Positions 1-6,736 of a DNA stretch of 24,034 nt are shown here, one piece after another. The notes beneath the pieces were generated by a model. That model ran no database searches. It was given only the letters and a program-made list of their open reading frames with translations, and was not told where the DNA came from. Each line of letters begins with the position of its first letter. Position 1 is the stretch's first letter. The DNA is from BOG-908 sp964250925. Lineage in GTDB: Bacteria; Pseudomonadota; Alphaproteobacteria; Acetobacterales; Acetobacteraceae. The translations under genes and the position numbers were made by a program. The stretch is from NCBI GenBank assembly GCA_964250925.1, contig CAXUHU010000048.1:1-24034 (forward strand). The letters are read 5' to 3'.

Positions 1-684
1 GGCTGCGACCAGCGCACGCTCGCATGCGCCCGCGCGGGCGACCATGCGGGCTTCCGCGCCGAAGGCGCGCACCTCGCGCAACCCGGTCAGCGCGTCAAGG
101 GCAGCGATGCGCAGCTTGGCGGCGGCCTGGGCAAGCTGTCCACCGGAGGATTGCGCTGCCCGCGCGGCGAGCGCCGGCGTCGCAAAAGCGGCCGTGCCGA
201 ACAGCACCGCCACCGCCACCCCGCACAGCGCGGACAGCCGGCCAGCTACGATTCCGGCCGCGGGCACCAGAAGCATTGCACCGGCCAGCGGCAGCAGAAT
301 GCGCAGGTAGAGCCCGTCCAGCGCCTCCACGTCGCCCACCAGTCGTTGCAGCACGTCGCCGGCTTGCCGGAAGCCCAGCCCGCCCGCAGCCCCGGCGGCC
401 AGGCCGCGGAAAAACCATACGCGCAGGTCGGCGAGGGCGCGAAAGGTGGCACCATGCGTCACCAGCCGTTCGAGGTAGCGAAGGATCACCCGCACCGGAC
501 CCAGCACGCGCAGCCAGAGCGGGGCGGACAGGAAGCCGCCCGTCAGCACGGCGGCGATTGCCGAACCCGAAAGCGTCAGCATCGCCACGCCCGAGGCGAG
601 CGCCACCAGCGACAGCCCCAGCCCGACCGCCAGGAGAGCAAAACGTGCCCGCCACAGCTCGACTATGTGCAGCAGCGGCTTCAT
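1..684 (-). CDS. cydC: CydC, thiol reductant ABC exporter subunit (partial, N-terminal 228 residues)
   Basis: This is the CydC half of the heterodimeric CydDC exporter in the inner membrane. The family exports glutathione and cysteine to the periplasm and is needed to assemble cytochrome bd oxidase. Reading the reverse strand from the ATG at 684 gives an open frame to the window edge, so the 3' part, including the ATPase domain, is missing. The visible part is the transmembrane domain: hydrophobic segments at about residues 15-50, a motif RYLERLVTHGATFRAL near residue 70 that closely matches E. coli CydC (RYFERLVSHDATFRVL), and a GDVLQRLVGDVEALD stretch resembling GELLNRVVADVDTLD. The start is supported by an ATGA overlap with the cydD stop, which implies translational coupling. 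cydA and cydB commonly follow cydDC in Alphaproteobacteria and may lie just outside the left edge; that is inference. Confidence 0.93.
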   Translation of the reverse strand, partial: MKPLLHIVELWRARFALLAVGLGLSLVALASGVAMLTLSGSAIAAVLTGGFLSAPLWLRVLGPVRVILRYLERLVTHGATFRALADLRVWFFRGLAAGAAGGLGFRQAGDVLQRLVGDVEALDGLYLRILLPLAGAMLLVPAAGIVAGRLSALCGVAVAVLFGTAAFATPALAARAAQSSGGQLAQAAAKLRIAALDALTGLREVRAFGAEARMVARAGACERALVAA

Positions 685-2357
685 GCGGCACCACGCACGG
701 AGCGGGCGGCGCGACCGTCCCGCAGGTCGAGCCGCCGGCCGCCGAAGGCGTGGGCCGCGGCGGAGTGGCTCGCCATGATCACCGTTCGACCAAGGGCCAG
801 GCGTTTGAGGCTGGCAAGCACGTCGCTCTCGGTGGCCGGATCCAGATGTGCCGTTGGTTCATCCAGCAAAAGCAGCGGCGCGTTTTTCAAGAAGGCGCGG
901 GCGATCGCCACGCGCTGTGCCTGGCCGCCAGACAGGCCATGGCCGCCTTCGCCGATGGCCGTGTCGAGGCCGAGCGGCAGCACCTGGCTGAAGCTGTCGA
1001 TTCGCGCCTGGCTGGCGGCTTCCTCGATCTCGGCACCGCTCGCCTCCGGACGGGCGAACGCAATGTTTTCGCGTATCGTGCCGGCGAACAGGGTGGGCTT
1101 CTGGCCGATCCAGGCCGTCAGCCGGGAGAGCGCCTGCGGCACGATGTCGGCGATGTCGTGGCCGTTGATCAGGATTCGCCCCTTGTCGGGCTGCACGAAG
1201 CCTAGAAGAAGCTCAATCACGCTGGACTTGCCGGCACCGGACGGGCCGGCCAGCACCAGCATCTCGCCGGGGGCGACGAAGAAACTCAGCCCGTCCAGCG
1301 CCGGCGGGCGGGCCGGATCCCAGACCAGGCGCACGTTCTCGAACGCCAGCGCCACGCCGCGCGCTTCGATCGTGCGGATCGCGGCCGACGGCGCGGCTTG
1401 CGGGAGCGGCGGCACGTCCAGCAGTGCCTCGGCCGCGCCCGTGGCATGGATACGGTCCTGATAGGCGGCGGCAAAGCTGCGCAGCGGGCCGAAGAACTCT
1501 GGGACGAGCAGCAGGGTGAACAGCGGCCGCATGGCCGAACCATGGCGGTCGAGCAGGGCGGCGCGATCATGTATCACCAGGGCGACAAGGGCAGCGGCCA
1601 TCGCGCAGTCGAGCGCCGCAGACGACAGGAACGCCATGCGCAGCACACGCATCGTGCGCTGGCGCAGGGCGTCTGCCGCCCTGCCCAGCGCCACCGCCTC
1701 GTCTTCGGCACGGCCGGCCAGCACGATGGTCGCGATACCGCGCACCCGGTCCAGGAAGCGTGCTTGCAGACGGGCCATGGCCAGGAACTGGCCGCGCGAT
1801 GCGGCTGCCGCGCCGATTCCGGCCACCGCCTGGCCGACCGGCACGGACAGCCCGGCAATCAACAGCACCACGCCGGCAAACGGATCGACAGCCAGCGCGC
1901 AGAGGCCGATCAGCGCCGGCCCCAGTAAGGCAAGAACCGCGGCGGGCACCCAGCGGCTGAATAGGCCGTCCAACGCCTCGATCCGGTCCACGACCGTGGA
2001 CGCCAGGTCGCCGGAATGCGAGCCTCTCAGAAGGGCGGGGCCGGCGGCCAACATCCGGGTGAGCGTATCGTGGCGAAGCCTGGTGCGTCCTTCGGCACCG
2101 GCGCGGAAGCCGGCTCCCTCGGCGGCAAATTGCAAGGCCGCGCGCAGCAGCATCAGCAGCGCGAATCCGGCCAGCGGCCACGGCGAAGCGGGTGCCCCTG
2201 CCAGAGCCGCCGACAGCACCGCCGCCACGCAGCCGGCTTGTCCGACCGATGCCGCCAGACCAGCCAGGGCGCAGCCTATCACCGGCATCGCAGGCCGGCG
2301 CCCGGCACGCGTTTGCGCCTGAGTCCAGCTCCTAGCCGCGCGTCGTCTGTCCTGCAT
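681..2357 (-). CDS. cydD: CydD, thiol reductant ABC exporter subunit
   Basis: 558 residues, full length for CydD. It is the partner of CydC in the inner-membrane exporter of reduced thiols required for cytochrome bd assembly. Residues about 25-310 form the ABC transmembrane domain, with CydD-like stretches ARLQARFLDRVRGI (195-208), RQRTMRVLRMAFLSS (232-246) and PEFFGPLR (286-293). The ATPase domain shows Walker A GPSGAGKSS (371-379), Q-loop Gln419, signature LSGGQ (475-479), Walker B LLLLDEP (495-501) and switch His531, so both nucleotide handling and hydrolysis look intact. The ATG at 2357 has no clear Shine-Dalgarno sequence, and a later ATG (residue 24) is possible; the Arg-rich first 22 residues are poorly conserved in the family. 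It lies 81 nt downstream of the histidine kinase gene on the same strand, so read-through from the stress-response block is possible but unproven. Confidence 0.94.
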   Translation of the reverse strand: MQDRRRAARSWTQAQTRAGRRPAMPVIGCALAGLAASVGQAGCVAAVLSAALAGAPASPWPLAGFALLMLLRAALQFAAEGAGFRAGAEGRTRLRHDTLTRMLAAGPALLRGSHSGDLASTVVDRIEALDGLFSRWVPAAVLALLGPALIGLCALAVDPFAGVVLLIAGLSVPVGQAVAGIGAAAASRGQFLAMARLQARFLDRVRGIATIVLAGRAEDEAVALGRAADALRQRTMRVLRMAFLSSAALDCAMAAALVALVIHDRAALLDRHGSAMRPLFTLLLVPEFFGPLRSFAAAYQDRIHATGAAEALLDVPPLPQAAPSAAIRTIEARGVALAFENVRLVWDPARPPALDGLSFFVAPGEMLVLAGPSGAGKSSVIELLLGFVQPDKGRILINGHDIADIVPQALSRLTAWIGQKPTLFAGTIRENIAFARPEASGAEIEEAASQARIDSFSQVLPLGLDTAIGEGGHGLSGGQAQRVAIARAFLKNAPLLLLDEPTAHLDPATESDVLASLKRLALGRTVIMASHSAAAHAFGGRRLDLRDGRAARSVRGAA

Positions 2358-2438
2358 GCGTGGAATGTAGCGTCGCCTACGGCGGGAGGGAATGCGTCGG
2401 ACCAGCTAAAATCCGCCGCGCCACGGACGCCGGGGAGG

Positions 2439-4238
2439 CTAATCGGCGGCTTCGGCCTCGGCGGGTTCGCGGTTGAGCGGCATGCGCAGCGCGTAGCGCG
2501 TGCCGCGATCCTCGTGTACCTGCAGCGTGGCACCGAGCTGCCGGGCGAAGCCGCGGATCAGCGTGATGCCGATACCATCGCGCGGCCCCGAATCGGTTTC
2601 GGTCCTGCCAGCCGGTATGCCGATCCCGTCGTCTTCCACCACCAGATCGGCAGTCTCCCCGTCGGTGGACAGCATCACGTTTACCTGTCCAGCGCGTCCG
2701 CCCGGAAAAGCGTATTTGACCGCATTGCTGACCGCTTCGGTGACCACCAGCGACAATGGCACGGCCTGGTCACTCGACATCTGCAACGGACTTGCCTTGA
2801 TATTCAGCCCGATTCGCCGGCCGGGCACCTCGCCCATCGCCTGGAACAACTGGCTGCATAATTCTGCGAGAAAGCCCGGCATGTCGATCGTGTGCACTTC
2901 ACCGTGCATGTATAGATGACGGTGCAGGGTCGCCAGCGCACGGACGCGGTCGCGCGCGCTGGCAAACTCCGCGCGCGCTTCGGGCAGCCGAATGCGAGAG
3001 GCTTGAAGGTTGAGCAACGACGCGACGATCTGCAGGTTATTCTTCACCCGATGGTGAATCTCGCGCATCAGCAGCTCCTGCTGGGCCACCGCGGTCTGGT
3101 GGCGCGCAGCATGTTCGGCGACCGCCTGGGTGGCCTCGGCAAAAGTGGCTGCCATGGCTGCCACCTCGGTGGGGGGATCGCGCAGGGACGTGGCGTCGAA
3201 ACGGCCGTCGAGGCGCCAGCGGGCAACGGCGCGGCTCAAACGCGTCAACGGCTCGGTCAGGGCCAGATGGGTGCCGATGGCCACGCCAGCCAGGCCGATC
3301 AGTAACAGCAGAAACAGCTGGCCGATGCGCCGCAGCAGCAGCGACGTCGCAGCCTCGCGGTCTGCGCGCGCAGGGGTCGCCACTATGAGGCTGTAGCCTT
3401 GTCCCAGCACGACTGAAGCGTAGGCATAGGGCGCGCCATCGACCGAGCGTGAGTCGGCAACGATCGGTGCGTTTCGCAGGGCGTGTAGCAGGTCTGGCGG
3501 CGGCAGGCTGCGCTCGCCCGCGCTTGCAACCTGAACGATGCGCCCCGAGCCATCGGCGATCCACAGGGCATAGTGGGTTTGATTGGCGCCCACCTCGGCG
3601 TGTCCGAACCAGCTGATACGCAGACCGGCATAAACCAGGCCGGCCACCGTCCCACTGCGCATGATGGGGTAGGTCGCCGGTATGACCAGCTCGCCGGTAA
3701 GGGGGCTGGTGCGTATCGGACCCAGCGCGAAACGGCGCTGCATGGCAGAGCCCACGAAGAGTTCGCAGTCCTGTTGCCTGCTGCCGGCCGAAAGCTCGCT
3801 GGCCGGGATCGCGCGTGCGGAACAACGAAAGCGGCCGTCCATGTCACCGGCGGCAATGTTCGAGAATCGGTCTGATTGCAAGGCAAGCAGGCCGGCCAGG
3901 CGCTTGTGGCAGTCTTCGGGATCGCTACTCAGCAAATCTCCCGCTTCCGCCAGCGCCTGCAGCATCTCCTCTGTGCCGATCACGGCCGACACCTGGCCCG
4001 CAGCCGCAGCGTCGCGCACGTGCGCCACCCTGTCACCCGTCGCGTTCAAAGCCAGCCTATAGTTTTGCAACGCGATCGTGGCGGAGAGCATAAGCAGCGG
4101 TATTGCGGCAATCAGCACGAGAAGAGCGAGACGAACCCGGATTGGACCTAGAACGGCCTTGAGCCTGTCTTGTCTTCGGGATGCCGGAAGGCCGTCGTTC
4201 CCGGCCGTGGACTGGGTCGCGGCAGGCGATGAACTCAC
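2439..4238 (-). CDS. Membrane-bound HisKA_2-family sensor histidine kinase of the general stress response
   Basis: 599 residues. TM1 is at about 33-55 and TM2 at about 302-325. Between them lies a periplasmic region of about 245 residues that resembles a double-Cache sensor (for example the GDMDGRFRCS stretch at 131-140), with Cys110, Cys139 and Cys158 that could form a disulfide. A HAMP-like linker follows (325-378), then the HisKA_2 dimerisation motif EIHHRVKNNLQ with the phospho-acceptor at His395/396. The ATPase domain has an N box (TEAVSNAVKYAF, Asn505), a G1 box (DDGIGIP, 536-542) and a G2 box (GIGITL, 555-560). It starts with GTG, overlapping the nepR stop in GTGA, so it is probably translationally coupled. 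HisKA_2/HWE kinases encoded at such loci phosphorylate or dephosphorylate PhyR (PhyK, PhyP). Its position makes PhyR the likely partner, but whether net activity is kinase or phosphatase cannot be read from sequence. Confidence 0.9.
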   Translation of the reverse strand: MSSSPAATQSTAGNDGLPASRRQDRLKAVLGPIRVRLALLVLIAAIPLLMLSATIALQNYRLALNATGDRVAHVRDAAAAGQVSAVIGTEEMLQALAEAGDLLSSDPEDCHKRLAGLLALQSDRFSNIAAGDMDGRFRCSARAIPASELSAGSRQQDCELFVGSAMQRRFALGPIRTSPLTGELVIPATYPIMRSGTVAGLVYAGLRISWFGHAEVGANQTHYALWIADGSGRIVQVASAGERSLPPPDLLHALRNAPIVADSRSVDGAPYAYASVVLGQGYSLIVATPARADREAATSLLLRRIGQLFLLLLIGLAGVAIGTHLALTEPLTRLSRAVARWRLDGRFDATSLRDPPTEVAAMAATFAEATQAVAEHAARHQTAVAQQELLMREIHHRVKNNLQIVASLLNLQASRIRLPEARAEFASARDRVRALATLHRHLYMHGEVHTIDMPGFLAELCSQLFQAMGEVPGRRIGLNIKASPLQMSSDQAVPLSLVVTEAVSNAVKYAFPGGRAGQVNVMLSTDGETADLVVEDDGIGIPAGRTETDSGPRDGIGITLIRGFARQLGATLQVHEDRGTRYALRMPLNREPAEAEAAD

Positions 4239-4405
4239 CTGCCGCGATCCTCCTCTATCAACTTCAGCAGCTCATCAGGAACCGGCTCGTTGGCGACTTG
4301 ATCGTACAACTCGTGCAAACCCTTTTGCAGCCACAAGTCGAACGCCACCTCGGTCTTGCGAGGTTTTCTTGGGGTCGGCGGAGTGGGAGCCTTGGCCTTT
4401 GGCAT
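4235..4405 (-). CDS. nepR: NepR, anti-sigma factor of EcfG
   Basis: A small 56-residue gene. The product starts MPKAKAPTPPTPRKPRKTEV, a basic Pro-rich disordered-looking N-terminus. It is followed by the family core: a first helix around DLWLQKGLHELYDQVANE (23-40) and a second around EPVPDELLKLIEE (40-52). The W-L-x(4)-L-x(2)-YD and EPVPDELL features are the NepR hallmark. NepR sequesters EcfG in unstressed cells and is titrated away by phosphorylated PhyR (family knowledge). The TGA stop overlaps the GTG start of the histidine kinase. The only upstream purine run, AGGG, lies about 14 nt before the ATG, so the ribosome site looks weak. It lies 94 nt downstream of the nearer sigma gene, with an inverted repeat between. 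This order (sigma, then nepR) is the reverse of the usual nepR-ecfG operon. Confidence 0.9.
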   Translation of the reverse strand: MPKAKAPTPPTPRKPRKTEVAFDLWLQKGLHELYDQVANEPVPDELLKLIEEDRGR

Positions 4406-4440
4406 GGTCGCATTCTAAACCCTGTCGGATCACAACGAAC

Positions 4441-4468
4441 GACGGCTGCCCTGGTTGGGGCAGCCGTC
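4441..4468 (-). terminator. Perfect 11-bp inverted repeat between the sigma gene and nepR (terminator or attenuator)
   Basis: GACGGCTGCCC (4441-4451) and GGGCAGCCGTC (4458-4468) pair perfectly around a 6-nt loop. On the minus strand the hairpin follows the sigma gene stop by about 31 nt and is followed by GTTCGTTGTG, which is only moderately T-rich. It may be a weak terminator or attenuator limiting read-through into nepR, or an mRNA processing or stability element. A protein-binding palindrome is less likely because of the strong GC stem. Confidence 0.55.
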
Positions 4469-4499
4469 GATCATGTGTTCAATCTGGCTTTAAGCAGGG

Positions 4500-5081
4500 T
4501 CAGACATGCTCGGCCTCGCGTTCGCCCTCAGCTAGGCGGCGCGCCAAAAGCGCCGCAGCGCCGCGAGCGGCCTTGGCACTCTCCTTGGTCTCGCCCAGCA
4601 GCCAAGATTCGAGCTGACGGCGGGCGCGAAACACGCGGCTCTTAGCGGTTCCGACGGCACAACCGGTGGATTCGGCCAGCGCCTCGTAGCTCATGCCGTG
4701 CACCACGACCATCACAAGCGCCTCACGCTGGTCGGACGGCAGACGTGTCATCGCCTGCGCCAACTCCTTCAACGCCAGGCGATCCTCATGCGGCGCTTCG
4801 CTGGCGAACACCGAACTCGGCACGTCGTCGATATCCGTCGTGTCGCGGCGCTTGCGAAGGTTGCTGATGAAGCGGTTGCGCAAGATACGGTGCATCCACG
4901 CCGGGAAATTCGTGCCGGGAATGAAACTCTGTTGGGCGGAGAGCGCATTACACACTGCGTCCTGCACCAAGTCTTCGGCCGCCGCCCGATTGCGGGTCAG
5001 GGCCAGCGCCTGGATACGGAGCTTCGGCAGGATGGCGATGATCTGATCGTGAAACGTGGTCGTAAGTGTCGCTGCGGTCAT
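4500..5081 (-). CDS. ecfG: EcfG-like ECF sigma factor (nepR-proximal copy)
   Basis: 193 residues, the usual size of a two-domain ECF sigma factor. Region 2 spans about 15-80, with EDLVQDAVCNAL (36-47) and the WMHRILRNRFISNLRKRR stretch (62-79) that contacts the -10 element. A variable linker (81-104) follows. Region 4 spans about 105-162, with the LPSDQREALVMV turn (114-125) and the helix-turn-helix SYEALAESTGCAVGTAKSRV (131-150). These features fit the EcfG (ECF15) group, which transcribes stress genes from GGAAC/CGTT promoters and is held by NepR. The ATG at 5081 has a good ribosome site, GGAG 6 nt upstream (5088-5091). The C-terminal tail after 163 is Ala/Arg/Glu-rich and longer than in the neighbouring paralogue. 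Adjacency to nepR suggests this is the canonical EcfG, but the upstream copy could equally be. Confidence 0.87.
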   Translation of the reverse strand: MTAATLTTTFHDQIIAILPKLRIQALALTRNRAAAEDLVQDAVCNALSAQQSFIPGTNFPAWMHRILRNRFISNLRKRRDTTDIDDVPSSVFASEAPHEDRLALKELAQAMTRLPSDQREALVMVVVHGMSYEALAESTGCAVGTAKSRVFRARRQLESWLLGETKESAKAARGAAALLARRLAEGEREAEHV

Positions 5082-5087
5082 CGGTAT

Positions 5088-5091
5088 CTCC
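5088..5091 (-). promoter_or_regulatory. Ribosome binding site of the nepR-proximal sigma gene
   Basis: GGAG on the minus strand, 6 nt before the ATG at 5081. It supports that start and contrasts with the other sigma gene, which has no visible site. Confidence 0.6.
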
Positions 5092-5227
5092 GTCTTCCTG
5101 GTGAACCAATGACGCTACCCGGGGGTCTGCTGCATCGACGTCGATCACGAAAACGCGAGAACGGCAACGCGACGGTGCATGACATCCCGCGGCGACGGGC
5201 TAGACGGACCGGCGGCCGGAAGCTGTG

Positions 5228-5791
5228 TCAGGCTTCCCAAGGGCGAGCGCCGCTGCCGAAGGCTTCGGCCAGCTTGCCGCGAGCGCGCGAAACGCGGGCG
5301 CGCATGGTTCCGGCGGGTACGCTGCATACGATGGCGGCCTCTTCGTGCGTCATCTCCTGCGCGCCGACCAGCACCAGCGCCTCTCTCAGGAGCGGCGGCA
5401 GGGTCCACAGCATCCGCGACATGTCTGCGATCTCGCCGTGGTGCTGCTGCAAGCCGCCGGTGGCGGCGATTTCGGCGTGCAGCGCGATGGCGGCGGTTTC
5501 GCGCTTGCGGCGGCGCTCCTGTTCGAAAAAGGCATTTCGCAGGATTGTGAACGCCCATGCCTTCAGGCTGGTGCCCGGTTGGAACTGGGTGATCGAAGCG
5601 AGCGCGCGAACGATGGCGTCCTGCACCAGATCGTCCGATTTCGAAGGGTCGCGCACCAGGAAGCGTGCATAGGACCGCAACTCCGGCAACAGCGCGGCCA
5701 ACTCCCGCCGGGACAGCGCGGCGTCGCTAGAAGGCGTGTTGTCGTATCCCGCATCGCACTCCGCCGCCTTGTCGTACGCGGCTTTATCCAC
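5228..5791 (-). CDS. Second EcfG-like ECF sigma factor
   Basis: 187 residues from a GTG at 5791. Region 2 lies at about 30-97, with SDDLVQDAIVRALASITQF (52-70), QPGTSLKAWAFTILRNAFF (71-89) and a basic run ERRRKR (92-97). Region 4 lies at about 125-177, with LPPLLREALVLVGAQ (131-145) and a helix-turn-helix HEEAAIVCSVPAGTMRARVS (149-168). The QPGTS-KAW-FTILRN and REALVLVGA motifs are typical of EcfG-type sigma factors. The DQREAL motif common in region 4 is LLREAL here. The first 27 residues look unconserved, no ribosome site precedes the GTG, and a downstream start is possible. The gene is divergent from phyR (79 nt apart) and is followed after 146 nt by the second sigma gene. Either it is a second EcfG controlled by NepR or a specialised paralogue; I cannot tell which from sequence. 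Confidence 0.85.
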   Translation of the reverse strand: MDKAAYDKAAECDAGYDNTPSSDAALSRRELAALLPELRSYARFLVRDPSKSDDLVQDAIVRALASITQFQPGTSLKAWAFTILRNAFFEQERRRKRETAAIALHAEIAATGGLQQHHGEIADMSRMLWTLPPLLREALVLVGAQEMTHEEAAIVCSVPAGTMRARVSRARGKLAEAFGSGARPWEA

Positions 5792-5858
5792 GAGACGGTG
5801 TGCGGCTATACGGTGGCGTTGCTGCTATGCCCGGCTGTACTCGCACAGAATTCTCCAT

Positions 5859-5862
5859 GAGG
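5859..5862 (+). promoter_or_regulatory. Ribosome binding site deciding the phyR start
   Basis: GAGG lies 8 nt before the ATG at 5871. It favours that ATG over the in-frame upstream codon at 5736, which would sit inside the divergent sigma gene and add 45 unconserved residues. Confidence 0.6.
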
Positions 5863-5870
5863 CCCCGAAG

Positions 5871-6629
5871 ATGACCAGCCTGCGACGTGAGGATCTGCTC
5901 CGCGCGCTGCCCTATGCCCGCCGATATGCCCGCGCCTTGACCGGCAGCCAACCGGCTGGCGACGCCCTGGTCGCCACCTGCCTGCGTGACAACCTGGCCG
6001 GCACGGGACCGGACTGCGGGGGTGTAACCGAACCGCGCCAGGTGCTCTATCAAGGGGTGACGCAACTTTTCGACAGCAGCGCCCGCGGCCGTGACGAGCA
6101 GGACGGCCTGTCGGCCAAGCAGCGGCAATTGCTGCTGTTGACGTCGCTGGAAGACGTTTCGGCCGAGGATGCCGCGCCCATCCTTGGCCTGACCGCCGAA
6201 GAGGCCGCCAGCCATCTCGCCGACGCACGCGAGCGGCTGCGCGCATCTGCCGCGACGGACGTGCTGATCATCGAGGACGAGCCCATCATTGCAATGGACC
6301 TCGAAGAACTGGTGCAGAGTTGCGGTCACCGTGTGGTTGGCCTTGCCTCCACCGAGGCGGAGGCGATCGCGTTGGCCAAGCGCACCCGACCCGGCCTAAT
6401 CCTGGCCGACATCAACCTGGGCCTGGGCGGCGATGGGACCAGCGCCGTGGCCGCCATCCTGCGCAGCCACTACGCGCCGGTCATTTTCGTGACCGCCTAC
6501 CCGGAGCGGCTGCTGACCGGCGACGCGATCGAACCCGCCTTCGTCATCACCAAGCCGTTCGAGCCCCTGACGCTGGCGATCGCGACCTACCAGGCAGTCA
6601 GCGGCGGCGTTCACCTCGATAAGGTGTAG
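5871..6629 (+). CDS. phyR: PhyR, anti-anti-sigma response regulator of the general stress response
   Basis: 252 residues, close to the usual PhyR length. The N-terminal half (about 1-125) is a sigma-factor mimic: LLRALPYARRYARALTG (9-25) resembles region 2 and SAKQRQLLLLTSLEDVSAED (81-100) resembles region 4, but DNA-binding residues are lacking. The C-terminal half (129-250) is a receiver domain with acidic residues Glu135/Asp136, phospho-acceptor Asp180 in LILADINLG, the PhyR-type FVTAYPERLLTG stretch (Thr208) and Lys228 in ITKPF. When phosphorylated, PhyR binds NepR through the mimic domain and frees EcfG (family knowledge). It is divergent from the first sigma gene and lies 107 nt upstream of glgE on the same strand with no strong terminator between them, so partial read-through into the sugar cluster is conceivable. 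No clear GGAAC/CGTT promoter is visible upstream. Confidence 0.95.
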   Translation: MTSLRREDLLRALPYARRYARALTGSQPAGDALVATCLRDNLAGTGPDCGGVTEPRQVLYQGVTQLFDSSARGRDEQDGLSAKQRQLLLLTSLEDVSAEDAAPILGLTAEEAASHLADARERLRASAATDVLIIEDEPIIAMDLEELVQSCGHRVVGLASTEAEAIALAKRTRPGLILADINLGLGGDGTSAVAAILRSHYAPVIFVTAYPERLLTGDAIEPAFVITKPFEPLTLAIATYQAVSGGVHLDKV

Positions 6630-6720
6630 CGGCGCCCTTCCGATTATTCGTTTGGCTGAAAGGCTGGCGCAGCCGGCTCGGCAACCCGGGTCGTGCTGAT
6701 GCTCTATGGCCACCCAAGGT

Positions 6721-6727
6721 GGTGAGG
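6721..6727 (+). promoter_or_regulatory. Ribosome binding site deciding the glgE start
   Basis: GGTGAGG ends 9 nt before the ATG at 6737. It favours that ATG over the GTG at 6719, which has no purine-rich site and would itself overlap this sequence. Confidence 0.55.
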
Positions 6728-6736
6728 ATCGACGAC

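Noticed and set aside
24..1461. Long plus-strand open frames (393 and 436 codons) opposite cydC and cydD
   Set aside because: They read as Arg/Pro/Ala-rich low-complexity protein without family motifs and lie antisense to clear cydDC coding sequence; such frames are expected in GC-rich genes.
4948..5148. 66-codon minus-strand frame spanning the gap between the sigma genes, considered as a second small anti-sigma gene
   Set aside because: Its sequence lacks the NepR WL...YD...EPVPDELL core and most of it overlaps the sigma gene in another frame.
5736..5870. 45-codon upstream extension of phyR
   Set aside because: It overlaps the divergent sigma gene start and is unlike PhyR N-termini; the ATG at 5871 with GAGG upstream fits the family.
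6662..6674. Small hairpin GGCTG-GCG-CAGCC between phyR and glgE
   Set aside because: Only 5 bp of stem with a 3-nt loop and no T-tract; too weak to call a terminator.
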